From Conyzicola nivalis (GTDB lineage: Bacteria > Actinomycetota > Actinomycetes > Actinomycetales > Microbacteriaceae), in contig NZ_BMGB01000001.1 of NCBI RefSeq assembly GCF_014639655.1, positions 1,938,882-2,002,881 of the forward strand: 64,000 bases of DNA. The letters run 5' to 3'. Shown one piece after another: positions 16,197 to 24,938 of this stretch (positions are counted from its first letter, which is position 1; each line of letters starts with the position of its first letter). Made by a program: the position numbers and the translations under genes. The notes under the pieces were generated by a model that saw only the letters and a program-made list of their open reading frames with translations, was not told the DNA's origin and searched no databases.

Positions 16197-17129
16197 TCAG
16201 AAGCCCGACACGGTCGAGCTGATCACGGCGAGCAGCAGCGGTGCGACACCGAGCAGCATGAACGCGGGGAGGATGCACAGCCCGAGCGGAAGCATCAGCT
16301 TGACGCCGAGCACCGAGGCGGCGGCCGCCGCCGTGGCACGGGCCGACCGGCGGGCCTCTTCCGCTTCGCTGCGCAACAGGTCTCCGGCCGGAACACCGGC
16401 CCGGCGGGACAGGTCGAGCACGGCGTCGACGGCGGGCAGGTCGCCGACGGCGTCGACGCCGGCCGCCTCGAGCGCCCGCCGCACCGACCCGGTCGCGCGT
16501 TCGAGCGAGGTGCCGCCCGACACCGCGATCGCCATTAGGTCGAACCGCAGGCCGGGAGCGAGTTCGCGCGGGCGGGCGGAGGCCACGAGCCGGCGGTTCC
16601 AAGCGAAGGCGAGCGCAAGGAGGATGCACCCGAGCACGAGGCAGGCCAGCCCCGGGACCGTCGTGAACAGGATGCCGAGCGTGTCGAAGCCGAGCACGAG
16701 CCCGAACAGCACTCCAACGGCCGGCAGCACCATCACCAGGCGCGCGGTCGCGATGGGCGCCGACAGCGCGACCGAGATTTCGCGCTGGGCGTCGGCCAGC
16801 GCCCGCAGCGAGGCCGCGAACTCCCGCAGCGACGACGCGAGGGGCGCCCCGGCCTCCGTGGCCGCGAACCACGCGGCGGCGAGCGCCCGCCAGGCCGGCC
16901 GCTCGGGTTCGGGCACGTCGGGCAGCGCCGCCACGAGGGCGGTGGCGACGGGTGTGCCGCGGGCTGCCCGGTGCGCTACCGCCGTGACCACCCGCGTCTC
17001 TTCGAGGTAGCCCCACGCGGCGGCCGGAGTCACGCCGGCGGCGAGCAGGACCGCGAGACGCTGCACCATGGCGGCGACCGCGGCGAGCTGCGGGTCGTCG
17101 CGCCGCCTCGCTCGACCTGGCCACTTCAC
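16197..17129 (-). CDS. Tad secretion membrane protein, TadB/TadC-type fusion
   Basis: The 310-aa protein begins with GTG 17129, overlapping the TadA stop as GTGA. Two T2SS-F-like helical halves can be seen. The first covers about 15-120 (QRLAVLLAAGVTPAAAW..., with ARGTPVATAL) and the second about 190-285 (LMAIAVSGGTSLERATGSV...). Membrane helices lie near 130-180 and at the end. Most tad loci split this into two genes, TadB and TadC; here one gene seems to carry both halves. It is the inner-membrane platform of the pilus. Confidence 0.8.
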   Translation of the reverse strand: MKWPGRARRRDDPQLAAVAAMVQRLAVLLAAGVTPAAAWGYLEETRVVTAVAHRAARGTPVATALVAALPDVPEPERPAWRALAAAWFAATEAGAPLASSLREFAASLRALADAQREISVALSAPIATARLVMVLPAVGVLFGLVLGFDTLGILFTTVPGLACLVLGCILLALAFAWNRRLVASARPRELAPGLRFDLMAIAVSGGTSLERATGSVRRALEAAGVDAVGDLPAVDAVLDLSRRAGVPAGDLLRSEAEEARRSARATAAAAASVLGVKLMLPLGLCILPAFMLLGVAPLLLAVISSTVSGF

Positions 17130-18115
17130 GTCACCACCTCGAGCCTCCCGCGTTTGTCGAGGGCGAAGCGCCCGGTCTGAGCGAGCACCCGTCGGGAGTC
17201 GCGGCGTTCGACGTGCAGCACGGTGCCGATCGCGCTCACCGCCTGCCTGCCGATCGCGGACGCCGACATCGCGGCCAGTGCGCCGAGGGCCTCCAGTCGG
17301 GCGGGGACGTCGGCGATCGAATTGGCGTGCAGGGTTCCGGCGCCGCCGTCGTGACCGGTGTTGAGCGCCGCGAGCAGGTCGCGCACCTCGGCCCCGCGGC
17401 ATTCGCCGAGCACGAGTCGGTCGGGGCGCATCCGAAGCGCTTCGCGCACGAGCCGTTGGAGCGAGATCTCGCCCGCTCCCTCGAGGTTGGCCTGTCTCGC
17501 CTCGAGGCCGACGAAATGCGGGTGGTCGACGCGCAGTTCGGCGACGTCTTCGATGGCGACGATGCGTTCGGTGGGGGCGGCCGCGCTGAGGATCGCCGAG
17601 AGCAGCGTCGTTTTACCGCTGCCGCCCGCCCCGGTGATGAGCAAGTTCTCCCGACCGGCGATGAGCGCGCGCAGCCGGTCGAGCGCACCGTCGGGGAAGA
17701 AGCCTGCGGCAGCCAGGTCGTCGAGCGAGATGCGCCGGATGCGCGGGAGGCGGATCGACAGCAGGGTTCCCCGCGTCGACACGGGTGCGAGCACGGCGTG
17801 CACCCGGATGCCGTCGTGCAGGCGCGTGTCGACGCACGGCGTGGTCTCGTCGATGTGCCTGCCACCGAGGGCCATGAGTCGCACGGCCAGGTCGCGCACG
17901 GCCTGTTCGTCGAGATCGACGGCGCCCTGCAGCACGGCGCCCGCGCCGCGGTCGACCCACACCGAGTGCGCTCCGTTCACGAAGACGTCGGTGACGCTCG
18001 GGTCTGCGATGAGGGGCGCGAGCACGCCGAATTCCGCCGGGAACCCGCCGTCGGCTCCGAGCCGCACCGCAGGAGGCGGAGGGGCTCCGGGACGTACCGC
18101 GACGAAGGGCTCCAT
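17126..18115 (-). CDS. tadA: TadA/CpaF-type secretion ATPase
   Basis: A 329-aa GspE-superfamily ATPase. Walker A is GAGGSGKTT at 162-170. The Asp box (VAIEDVAELRVDHPHFVGLE), Walker B (RPDRLVLGECRGAE) and His box (HDGGAGTLHAN) follow in order. It powers pilus assembly by the Flp/Tad machinery. The start overlaps nothing upstream. The prepilin peptidase and the TadZ/CpaE protein are not in this window. Confidence 0.92.
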   Translation of the reverse strand: MEPFVAVRPGAPPPPAVRLGADGGFPAEFGVLAPLIADPSVTDVFVNGAHSVWVDRGAGAVLQGAVDLDEQAVRDLAVRLMALGGRHIDETTPCVDTRLHDGIRVHAVLAPVSTRGTLLSIRLPRIRRISLDDLAAAGFFPDGALDRLRALIAGRENLLITGAGGSGKTTLLSAILSAAAPTERIVAIEDVAELRVDHPHFVGLEARQANLEGAGEISLQRLVREALRMRPDRLVLGECRGAEVRDLLAALNTGHDGGAGTLHANSIADVPARLEALGALAAMSASAIGRQAVSAIGTVLHVERRDSRRVLAQTGRFALDKRGRLEVVT

Positions 18116-18231
18116 GCCGCCACGGTAGGCGCACCCGCGAGAGCGTGAGCCGAGTCATCCGAAACTGTGCACAACGCAAGAAAAACGGCGGCGGTGAAGG
18201 AGGCCTGAACCGCCCACGAACTCTCGCGGCG

Positions 18232-18328
18232 AGCCCTCCCCCTACGAACGACGAACCATCCCGCTCACGGGGTCGTCAAGACAAGCCCTCCCCCTACGAA
18301 CGACGAACCATCCCGCTCACAGGGTCAT
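18232..18328. repeat. two 45-bp direct repeats, 52-bp period
   Basis: Copies at 18232-18276 and 18284-18328 begin AGCCCTCCCCCTACGAACGA and differ in two positions near the end. A 7-bp spacer separates them. On the minus strand each unit reads ATG GTT CGT CGT TCG TAG, a five-codon mini-frame, followed by GGGGGAGGG. Too few units for CRISPR. Confidence 0.8.
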
Positions 18329-18340
18329 TAAACAGAGAGG

Positions 18341-18408
18341 GGCGGCGCCTATTGGGGGGAACAGGCGCCGCCACAGCGACGCCGATTGGGGGAAATCGAT
18401 TGCGTCGC
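18341..18408 (+). promoter_or_regulatory. paired RNA hairpins with UUGGGGGA loops
   Basis: The first hairpin is GGCGGCGCCT at 18341-18350 with AGGCGCCGCC at 18363-18372 (10-bp perfect stem). The second is GCGACGC at 18376-18382 with GCGTCGC at 18402-18408, and an inner CGATT/AATCG pair. Both loops contain ATTGGGGG followed by GAA or AAA. There is no T run, so a plain terminator is unlikely. They lie upstream of acs and the function is unknown. Confidence 0.5.
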
Positions 18409-18589
18409 CATAACCGGACATTCGCAGAGGCGTCCGTCCGGTGAGATTTAGTGTACCCCTGCGGACCCCCCACGCAAGGGCCAGTCGTCGGGGTTGACAG
18501 TCCACTCTCAGCGAGGAGTCTAGGATCGGTTTTGCAGCACTCGCACCGATGGCGGAGCCCCGTGCTACCGCATGAATGACAGGATAAAG

Positions 18590-20563
18590 ATGTCCCAAAA
18601 TTCGATCGACAGTCTCCTCTCCGAAACCCGGCGATTCGCCCCGAGCGACGAGTTCGCGGCGCAGTCGGTGGCCGCGCCCGACATCTACGAGAGGGCGAAG
18701 GAAGACCGGCTCGCGTTCTGGGCCGACCGGGCCCGCGAGCTGCACTGGCACTCCCCCTTCACAGAGACGCTGGACTGGTCGAATCCCCCATTCGCCAAGT
18801 GGTTCGCCGACGGCCGCATCAACGTGGCGTACAACTGTCTCGACCGGCACGTGCTCGCCGGCAACGGCGACCGCGTCGCACTGCACTGGGAGGGAGAACC
18901 GGGTGACAGCCGCTCATACACGTACGCAGAACTGACCGCCGAGGTGAAGCGCGCCGCGAACGTGCTGCTCGGCTTGGGCATCGGCCAGGGCGACCGGGTC
19001 GCCATCTACCTCCCGCTCATCCCCGAGGCCGTGATCGCCATGCTCGCGGTGGCGCGCATCGGCGCCGTGCACTCCGTGATCTTCGGCGGATTCAGTTCGG
19101 ACAGCATCCGGTCGAGAGTCGCGGATGCCAGCGCTCGCCTCGTGATCACCGCCGACGGTGGGTGGAGAAAAGGCAAGGTCTTCCCCCTCAAGTCTGCAGT
19201 CGACGCCGCCCTCGCGCCCGCAGACGGCGCGGAACCGACCACGGTGACCGACGTGCTCGTGGTCAAGCGCGGCGAGAACACGGTCGAGTGGACCGAAGGA
19301 CGCGACCACTGGTGGCACGAGGCCGTCGCGGCCGCGGAGCCGGAACACGAGGCCGAGGGCTTCGAGGCCGAGAACCCGCTGTTCATCCTCTACACGAGCG
19401 GCACGACCGGAAAGCCGAAGGGCATCCTGCACACGAGCGGCGGCTACCTCACCCAGGCGGCCTTCACCCACCGGAACGTGTTCGACCTGCATCCCGAGAC
19501 CGATGTCTACTGGTGCACCGCCGACGTCGGCTGGGTCACCGGACACTCCTACGTCGTCTACGGCCCGCTCGCGAACGGCGCGACCCAGGTGCTCTACGAG
19601 GGCACCCCCGACACCCCTCACGCGGGCCGCTGGTGGGAGATCATCCAGAAATACGGCGTGAGTATTTTCTACACCGCGCCGACCGCCATCCGGTCGTTTA
19701 TGAAGATCGGGCGGCAGGTGCCGAACGATTTCGACCTGTCGAGCCTGCGCGTTCTCGGCTCGGTCGGCGAGCCGATCAACCCCGAGGCGTGGATCTGGTA
19801 CCGGGACGTCATCGGGCACGGCGAGACGCCGATCGTCGACACGTGGTGGCAGACGGAGACGGGCGCGATCATGATCTCCGCGCTGCCCGGCATCACCGCG
19901 GCCAAGCCGGGATCGGCGCAGACCCCGATTCCGGGCATCGTCATCGACGTGCTCGGCGACGACGGTACCCGCGTCGATCCCCCGCGCGGCGGGCTGCTCG
20001 TGGTTTCCGAACCGTGGCCGTCGATGTTGCGCGGCATCTGGGGAGACCCCGAACGCTTCATCGAGACCTACTGGTCGAAGTTCTCGAAGGACGGCGTCTG
20101 GAAGTACTTTGCCGGCGACGGTGCCCACGTCGACGCCGACGGCGACATCACGCTGCTCGGCCGGGTGGACGACGTGATGAACGTGTCGGGGCACCGGCTG
20201 TCGACCACCGAGATCGAATCGGCGCTCGTCTCCCACAAGATCGTGGCGGAGGCGGCCGTGGTCGGCGCCGCAGACGACGACACCGGTCAGGCAGTCGTCG
20301 CGTTCGTGATCCTGAAGAGCAATCAGGCCGACGCGCAGACGGCGGACGAGGCGAGCGCCCTGCTACGTTCGCACGTGTCCGACCGCATCGGTGCTATCGC
20401 CCGGCCGAAGCGCGTATTCATCGTCGCGGAGCTGCCGAAGACCCGGTCGGGCAAGATCATGCGCCGCCTGCTGCAAGACGTGGCGGAGGGCCGGGCCGTC
20501 GGCGACACCACGACCCTCGCCGACACGAGCGTCATGCAGATCATCACCGACAAGGTGCGCTGA
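18590..20563 (+). CDS. acs: acetyl-CoA synthetase (AMP-forming)
   Basis: This 657-aa enzyme activates acetate to acetyl-CoA through acetyl-AMP. Motifs are in order: YTSGTTGKPKGILHTSGG (nucleotide-binding loop), TWWQTETGAIM (acyl-pocket and motif), YFAGDGAHVDADGDITLLGR, and KTRSGKIMRRLL with Lys622 as the known acetylation-control lysine. ATG 18590 is preferred over ATG 18572 because AGGA stands six bases in front of it; the upstream ATG has no such site. Regulation may involve the hairpins in the leader or promoter region. Confidence 0.95.
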   Translation: MSQNSIDSLLSETRRFAPSDEFAAQSVAAPDIYERAKEDRLAFWADRARELHWHSPFTETLDWSNPPFAKWFADGRINVAYNCLDRHVLAGNGDRVALHWEGEPGDSRSYTYAELTAEVKRAANVLLGLGIGQGDRVAIYLPLIPEAVIAMLAVARIGAVHSVIFGGFSSDSIRSRVADASARLVITADGGWRKGKVFPLKSAVDAALAPADGAEPTTVTDVLVVKRGENTVEWTEGRDHWWHEAVAAAEPEHEAEGFEAENPLFILYTSGTTGKPKGILHTSGGYLTQAAFTHRNVFDLHPETDVYWCTADVGWVTGHSYVVYGPLANGATQVLYEGTPDTPHAGRWWEIIQKYGVSIFYTAPTAIRSFMKIGRQVPNDFDLSSLRVLGSVGEPINPEAWIWYRDVIGHGETPIVDTWWQTETGAIMISALPGITAAKPGSAQTPIPGIVIDVLGDDGTRVDPPRGGLLVVSEPWPSMLRGIWGDPERFIETYWSKFSKDGVWKYFAGDGAHVDADGDITLLGRVDDVMNVSGHRLSTTEIESALVSHKIVAEAAVVGAADDDTGQAVVAFVILKSNQADAQTADEASALLRSHVSDRIGAIARPKRVFIVAELPKTRSGKIMRRLLQDVAEGRAVGDTTTLADTSVMQIITDKVR

Positions 20564-20572
20564 GGCGCCGCA

Positions 20573-21034
20573 CTAGGCGAATTCGACGACGAGCTCCACC
20601 TCGACGGGCGAGTTCAGCGGCAGTACGGCCACGCCGACGGCGCTGCGCGCGTGCACGCCGGCTTCGCCGAAGATCTCACCGAGAACCTCGGATGCACCGT
20701 TGATGACTCCGGGCTGACCGGTGTAGCCCGGGTCGGACGACACGAAGCCGACGACCTTGACGATCCGCGTGACGCGGTCGAGGGAACCGATGACGCTGGC
20801 GACGGCCGCGAGGCCGTTGAGCGCGCACTGGCGGGCGAGCTGCTTGCCCTGCTCGTCGGAGACGTCGGCACCGAGCTTGCCGGTGGCGGGCAGTACGCCC
20901 TCGACCATGGGCAGCTGGCCCGAGGTGTAGACGAGGTTGCCGGAGATGACGGCGGGAACGTACACGGCCACGGGCGGCACGACGTTCGGGAGGGTGATGC
21001 CGAGTTCGGCGAGGCGTTCGTCGATCGTGCTCAT
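20573..21034 (-). CDS. RidA family protein
   Basis: This 153-aa protein is of the long RidA type. The family quenches reactive enamine/imine intermediates by deamination. It carries VYTSGQLPMVEG, the GQLARQC-like helix, the ING pair (PGVINGASEVLGE) and ARSAVGVAVLPLNSPVEVE in order. In the usual RidA motif an Arg near the C-terminal strand binds the substrate; here ARSAVGVAVLP provides it. The start (ATG 21034) overlaps the upstream stop by one base (TAATG). It is the second gene of a DUF4177-RidA pair. Confidence 0.85.
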   Translation of the reverse strand: MSTIDERLAELGITLPNVVPPVAVYVPAVISGNLVYTSGQLPMVEGVLPATGKLGADVSDEQGKQLARQCALNGLAAVASVIGSLDRVTRIVKVVGFVSSDPGYTGQPGVINGASEVLGEIFGEAGVHARSAVGVAVLPLNSPVEVELVVEFA

Positions 21035-21195
21035 TAGTTGTCGTCCTTCTTCTCGCGCTTGAGGTAGGCCACGAGGCCGCCTTCCGGACCGGTGACGATC
21101 TGTACGAGTTCCCAGCCCTCCGATCCCCAGTTGTTGAGGATCGCGGCGGTATTGTGGATCATCAGAGGCGTTGTGAGGTACTCCCACGTCGTCAT
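21034..21195 (-). CDS. DUF4177-like small protein
   Basis: A 53-aa protein from ATG 21195: MTTWEYLTTPLMIHNTAAIL, NNWGSEGWELVQIVTGPEGG and a charged tail. The W-E-Y start with NxxGxEGWELVQ is the DUF4177 pattern. Function is unknown. It is coupled to RidA through a TAATG overlap. The pair is common in actinobacteria next to the divergent PBP gene. Confidence 0.8.
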   Translation of the reverse strand: MTTWEYLTTPLMIHNTAAILNNWGSEGWELVQIVTGPEGGLVAYLKREKKDDN

Positions 21196-21248
21196 TTGTG
21201 TGCTTCCGCTCAGGTAGGTACGCGGGTACGTCGCGTAGCATGCATTCT

Positions 21249-23819
21249 ATGTCTGCCCAAAACTCCCGACCTAAAGGCGTGCTCAGCGGCGTCTTAGGAA
21301 TGTTCGGCTTCAGCGTGATAGCCGGTGTTCTCGTGACCGTGATGGTCACCCCGGCTCTCGCTGTCACCGGCGTCACCGCTTCCAACGGCATCGGTATCTT
21401 CGACAGCCTTCCCGAGTTCATCGAGATCGGCAAGCAGCCGCAGCGCAACGAGATCTTCGCGGTGAACGGTGTGAACCCCGACGGCACCCGCATCTACACG
21501 CCGGTCGCACAGGTCTACAGCCAGAACCGTCAGGAAGTGGAGTGGGACGGCGTCTCGCAGTTCCTGAAGGATGCCACGGTCGCCGGTGAGGACCGTCGCT
21601 TTTACGAGCACGGCGGAGTGGACCTCCAGGGCGTCATCCGCGCGGCGGTGGGCAACGTCTCGGGCGGAGACACCAGCGGTGCGTCCACCCTGTCGATGCA
21701 GCTCGTGAAGAACATCTACATCCAAGAGGCCCTTCTTCTCCCGACGGAGGAAGACCGTGACAAGGGCGTCGCCGAGGCGCAGGCGGGAACCTTCGATCGC
21801 AAGATCAAGGAGATGAAACTCGCGATCGGCCTCGAGAAGAAGTACTCGAAAGACGAGATCCTGCTCGCCTATCTGAATATCGCCGGCTTCGGCGGTAACA
21901 ACTACGGCATCCAGTCGGCCGCGCAACGCTACTACGGCGTCTCCGCCGCCGACGTCACCCTCGCGCAGGCCGCCAGCCTCATCGCCATCGTGCAGGAGCC
22001 GGGCGCCCGAGGTCTCGACAGCGCCGAGAACTACCAGAACAACAAAGACCGACGCGACGTGATCCTCCGCAACATGCTCGTGGAGGGAATGATCGATCAG
22101 GCCCAGCTCGACGAGGCACTCGCCTCCCCGATCGACGACACGACCGTGGTGCACACGCCGTACACGAACGGCTGTATCGCCGCGTATCCGTACGCCACCT
22201 ACTTCTGCGACTACGTGACCAAGCTCATTCCCGAGCTCGAGGCGCTCGGTTCCACCCCGGAGGCTCGTAAGGCAGCGTGGACCACCGGCGGCTACAAGAT
22301 CTTCACGAGCCTCGACCTGCGCCTGCAGTCGACGGTGCAGGACACGCTCGCGGCGAAGGCCCCGGCCAACGAGACACGTCTCCAGCTCGGCGCCGCCGCG
22401 ACCTCGGTGCAGGTGGGAACCGGCCGGATCATCACGATGGCCCAGAACAAGACCTACGACAACTCCGAGGCGGCGAAGGCCGATCCGACGAAGACATCGA
22501 TCAACTACAGCACCGACCGTGAGTACGGCGGGTCCAGCGGGTTCCAGGTGGGCTCGACCTACAAGGTCTTCACCCTGCTCAACTGGCTCGACAGCGGCCG
22601 CGGCCTGAACGAGGTCGTCGACGGCAACGCGCGCACGCTGCAGCAGTCCGCCTTCACCAACACCTGCACGGTGGGCGAAGACGGCACGAACGACGGACCC
22701 TTCGGCGGAACCTGGACCTTCAAGAACTCGGCCGGCGAGAAGGGCAACCGAACGGTGATGGCGGCGACCGCAGCATCCATCAACGGCGCCTACGCCTCTA
22801 TGGGTCTCGAGCTCGACCAGTGCAAGACGAAGCAGATCGCCGAGTCCCTGGGCGTGCATCCGGCCATCACGATCGACAACCCCGACACTGACAAGCGCGA
22901 GGACAAGCTCGAGTCGAACCCCTCGGGAATCCTCGGCACGAACACGATCTCGCCGCTGACCATGGCCGCCGCCTACGCCGGCATCGCCAACCACGGCATC
23001 TACTGCAAGCCGATCGCGGTCGACGGCGTCACCGACGCCGATGGCAACCAGCTTCCCGGTCAGGCACAGGACTGCAAGCAGGCGATCGACCCCGAGGTCG
23101 CCGCCACCACCGTCTTCGCCCTGCAGAACGCGATGAAGGGCTACGCCGGAAACCCGCAGGACGGCACGCCGATCTTCGGTAAGACCGGGACCACCGACTC
23201 GTCGAACCAGACCTGGCTGATGAGCTCGACCAGCGCCCTCACCACCGCCGTGTGGTTCGGCAACATCGTGGGTGACTATCCGATCTCGCGCTACCCCGGC
23301 GGCATCAACAACCGTCACACGATATCGAAGCCGATCAACCAGGCGGCCGACAAGCTCTACCCCGGCACGACGTTCGACACCCCGGTAGACCGCCTCGTGA
23401 AGGGCGCGAGCGTCACGCTCCCCGACTTCGTCGGCGGAACGGCGGCGAACGCGCAGGCTCTGCTCTCGAGCAACAAGCTCACCTACGTCGACGCCGGCCA
23501 GATCGACTCCGACCTGCCGGCCGGCGCCGTAGCGGCGACCGACCCGGCGGCCGGCACGATCATGGCGCGCGGCCAGTCCGTGTCGATCTTCACGAGCAAC
23601 GGGGCACTCAAGGGACTGCCCGACGTCGTCTCGTCGGCGCCGCTCGCCGTCGACGCGGTGGCGACGCTCGCCTCCGCGGGGTACACCAACGTCACGCAGA
23701 CCTGCGTGAAGCTCGCGCCGGCGGACGCGCAGTATCTGAAGAAGGTCGTCTCCAGCAATCCGACGCCCGGGGCCGTCACCCGGCTAACCGACCCGATCTC
23801 GCTCGGCGTCGGGTGCTGA
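21249..23819 (+). CDS. class A penicillin-binding protein, two PASTA domains
   Basis: The 856-aa bifunctional peptidoglycan synthase starts at ATG 21249; upstream codons read as a non-coding extension. One membrane helix (about 15-40) is followed by a GT51 glycosyltransferase with Glu114 in AGEDRRFYEHGG and SGASTLSMQLVKN. The transpeptidase has Ser436 in GSTYKVF (SxxK), Ser510 in ASINGA (SxN) and Lys645 in KTGTTDS. Two C-terminal PASTA domains follow (LPDFVGGTAANAQALL and LPDVVSSAPLAVDAVATLA). It polymerises and crosslinks peptidoglycan outside the membrane. The SxxK has Tyr where Phe is usual. Confidence 0.95.
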   Translation: MSAQNSRPKGVLSGVLGMFGFSVIAGVLVTVMVTPALAVTGVTASNGIGIFDSLPEFIEIGKQPQRNEIFAVNGVNPDGTRIYTPVAQVYSQNRQEVEWDGVSQFLKDATVAGEDRRFYEHGGVDLQGVIRAAVGNVSGGDTSGASTLSMQLVKNIYIQEALLLPTEEDRDKGVAEAQAGTFDRKIKEMKLAIGLEKKYSKDEILLAYLNIAGFGGNNYGIQSAAQRYYGVSAADVTLAQAASLIAIVQEPGARGLDSAENYQNNKDRRDVILRNMLVEGMIDQAQLDEALASPIDDTTVVHTPYTNGCIAAYPYATYFCDYVTKLIPELEALGSTPEARKAAWTTGGYKIFTSLDLRLQSTVQDTLAAKAPANETRLQLGAAATSVQVGTGRIITMAQNKTYDNSEAAKADPTKTSINYSTDREYGGSSGFQVGSTYKVFTLLNWLDSGRGLNEVVDGNARTLQQSAFTNTCTVGEDGTNDGPFGGTWTFKNSAGEKGNRTVMAATAASINGAYASMGLELDQCKTKQIAESLGVHPAITIDNPDTDKREDKLESNPSGILGTNTISPLTMAAAYAGIANHGIYCKPIAVDGVTDADGNQLPGQAQDCKQAIDPEVAATTVFALQNAMKGYAGNPQDGTPIFGKTGTTDSSNQTWLMSSTSALTTAVWFGNIVGDYPISRYPGGINNRHTISKPINQAADKLYPGTTFDTPVDRLVKGASVTLPDFVGGTAANAQALLSSNKLTYVDAGQIDSDLPAGAVAATDPAAGTIMARGQSVSIFTSNGALKGLPDVVSSAPLAVDAVATLASAGYTNVTQTCVKLAPADAQYLKKVVSSNPTPGAVTRLTDPISLGVGC

Positions 23820-24784
23820 CGCACCCCGCGGCCAAGACGGCGGCCACCGCGCTCGGCGCGGCGGCCGCCGTCGGCGTCGGCGCCGTCGCGTGGGGCAGCC
23901 TCGTCGAACGCAATCGCTATCTGGTCCGCCACGAGGTCTTGCCCATCCTCGAGCCGGGGGCCCGTCCGCTGACGGTGCTCCATCTCGCCGATCTGCACCT
24001 GGCACCCTGGCAGGAAGAGAAGCAGGAGTGGGTGCGTTCCCTCGCCGACTACGAGCCCGACCTCGTGATCAACACGGGCGACAACCTGGGGCACGAGGAC
24101 GCCTACGACGCGCTCGAATACACGCTCGCGCCGTTCTCCTCCGCGCCCGGTGTGTTCGTCAACGGGTCGAACGACTACGTGGGTCCGAGCTTCAAGAACC
24201 CGATGCGGTACTTCACCGGGCCGAGCAAGCACCCGAAGACCTCGGTCGTGCTCGACACCCCGCGCATGGAACGCTACTTCGAGAACGACCTCGGTTGGCT
24301 GAGCCTGAACAACACGGCCAGGGCGATGACGATCAAGGGCTCCCGGCTCGAGTTCTTCGGCGTCAACGACGCGCACCGCGGCTGGGACAAGCTCGGCACC
24401 CTCCCCGGTGTCATCGAAGACATGCGCGAGAACGTCGAATGGCCCCCCGGTCTGGGCGGGCAGGAGTCGGTCTCGATCGGCGTCACGCACGCTCCGTACC
24501 AGCGCGTGCTGAACTCGTTCGTGAACAACGGCGCGAACGTGATCTTCGCCGGACACACGCACGGTGGACAGGTGCGCCTGCCCGGACTGCCCGCCCTCGT
24601 GACCAATTGCGATATTCCTCGCGATCAGGCCCAGGGTCTCAGCGTCTGGCACAACGCCCGTCGTGCCGCGTATCTCAACGTATCCGCGGGCATCGGAACG
24701 TCGATCTACGCCCCGTTCCGCTTCGCCTGTCGACCCGAAGCGGTCGTAGTGACATTAACCGCGTCAGATTTCAGCTATTCTTGA
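23813..24784 (+). CDS. membrane-anchored metallophosphoesterase
   Basis: The 323-aa protein starts at GTG 23813, overlapping the PBP stop by 7 bp. An N-terminal membrane-type helix is followed by a calcineurin-like domain: HLADLHL (D-x-H), NTGDNLGH, VNGSNDYVG where GNHD is usual, GVTHAP and FAGHTHGGQV. The Asn-to-Ser change in the GNHD position is notable. It hydrolyses phosphoesters, perhaps in the envelope given its place directly after a PBP. The substrate is not clear. Confidence 0.85.
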   Translation: MLTHPAAKTAATALGAAAAVGVGAVAWGSLVERNRYLVRHEVLPILEPGARPLTVLHLADLHLAPWQEEKQEWVRSLADYEPDLVINTGDNLGHEDAYDALEYTLAPFSSAPGVFVNGSNDYVGPSFKNPMRYFTGPSKHPKTSVVLDTPRMERYFENDLGWLSLNNTARAMTIKGSRLEFFGVNDAHRGWDKLGTLPGVIEDMRENVEWPPGLGGQESVSIGVTHAPYQRVLNSFVNNGANVIFAGHTHGGQVRLPGLPALVTNCDIPRDQAQGLSVWHNARRAAYLNVSAGIGTSIYAPFRFACRPEAVVVTLTASDFSYS

Positions 24785-24814
24785 TAGGTTCACGTCGCTA
24801 GCGACGGGAAAGAT

Positions 24815-24888
<74 letters not shown>

Positions 24889-24891
24889 CAC

Positions 24892-24933
24892 AAACACAGA
24901 ACGCCCTCTCGCAAGAGAGGGCGTTCTGTGTTT
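24892..24933. terminator. bidirectional terminator between tRNA-Pro and tdk
   Basis: A perfect 19-bp inverted repeat (arms AAACACAGAACGCCCTCTC) with a GCAA loop, flanked by A- and T-runs. It can serve both the tRNA and the convergent thymidine kinase gene. Confidence 0.85.
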
Positions 24934-24938
24934 AACGT

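Larger units (their letters stand above)
18116..18589. other. 474-bp repeat- and hairpin-rich gap between tadA and acs
   Basis: This holds a tandem 45-bp direct repeat, two consecutive hairpins with G-rich loops and a TTGACA-like -35 (18494-18499). No gene is credible. A TAGGAT at 18521-18526 would be a -10 but is 21 bp away from the -35, so the promoter is uncertain. Confidence 0.6.

Noticed and set aside
18232-18328. Possible CRISPR array
   Set aside because: Only two units with a 7-bp spacer and no cas genes.
18341-18372. Rho-independent terminator
   Set aside because: The stem is strong but no T run follows on either strand, and a second similar hairpin follows at once.
21294-23318. Long minus-strand open frame (674 codons) opposite the PBP gene
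   Set aside because: Shadow of the PBP frame, whose catalytic motifs are intact.
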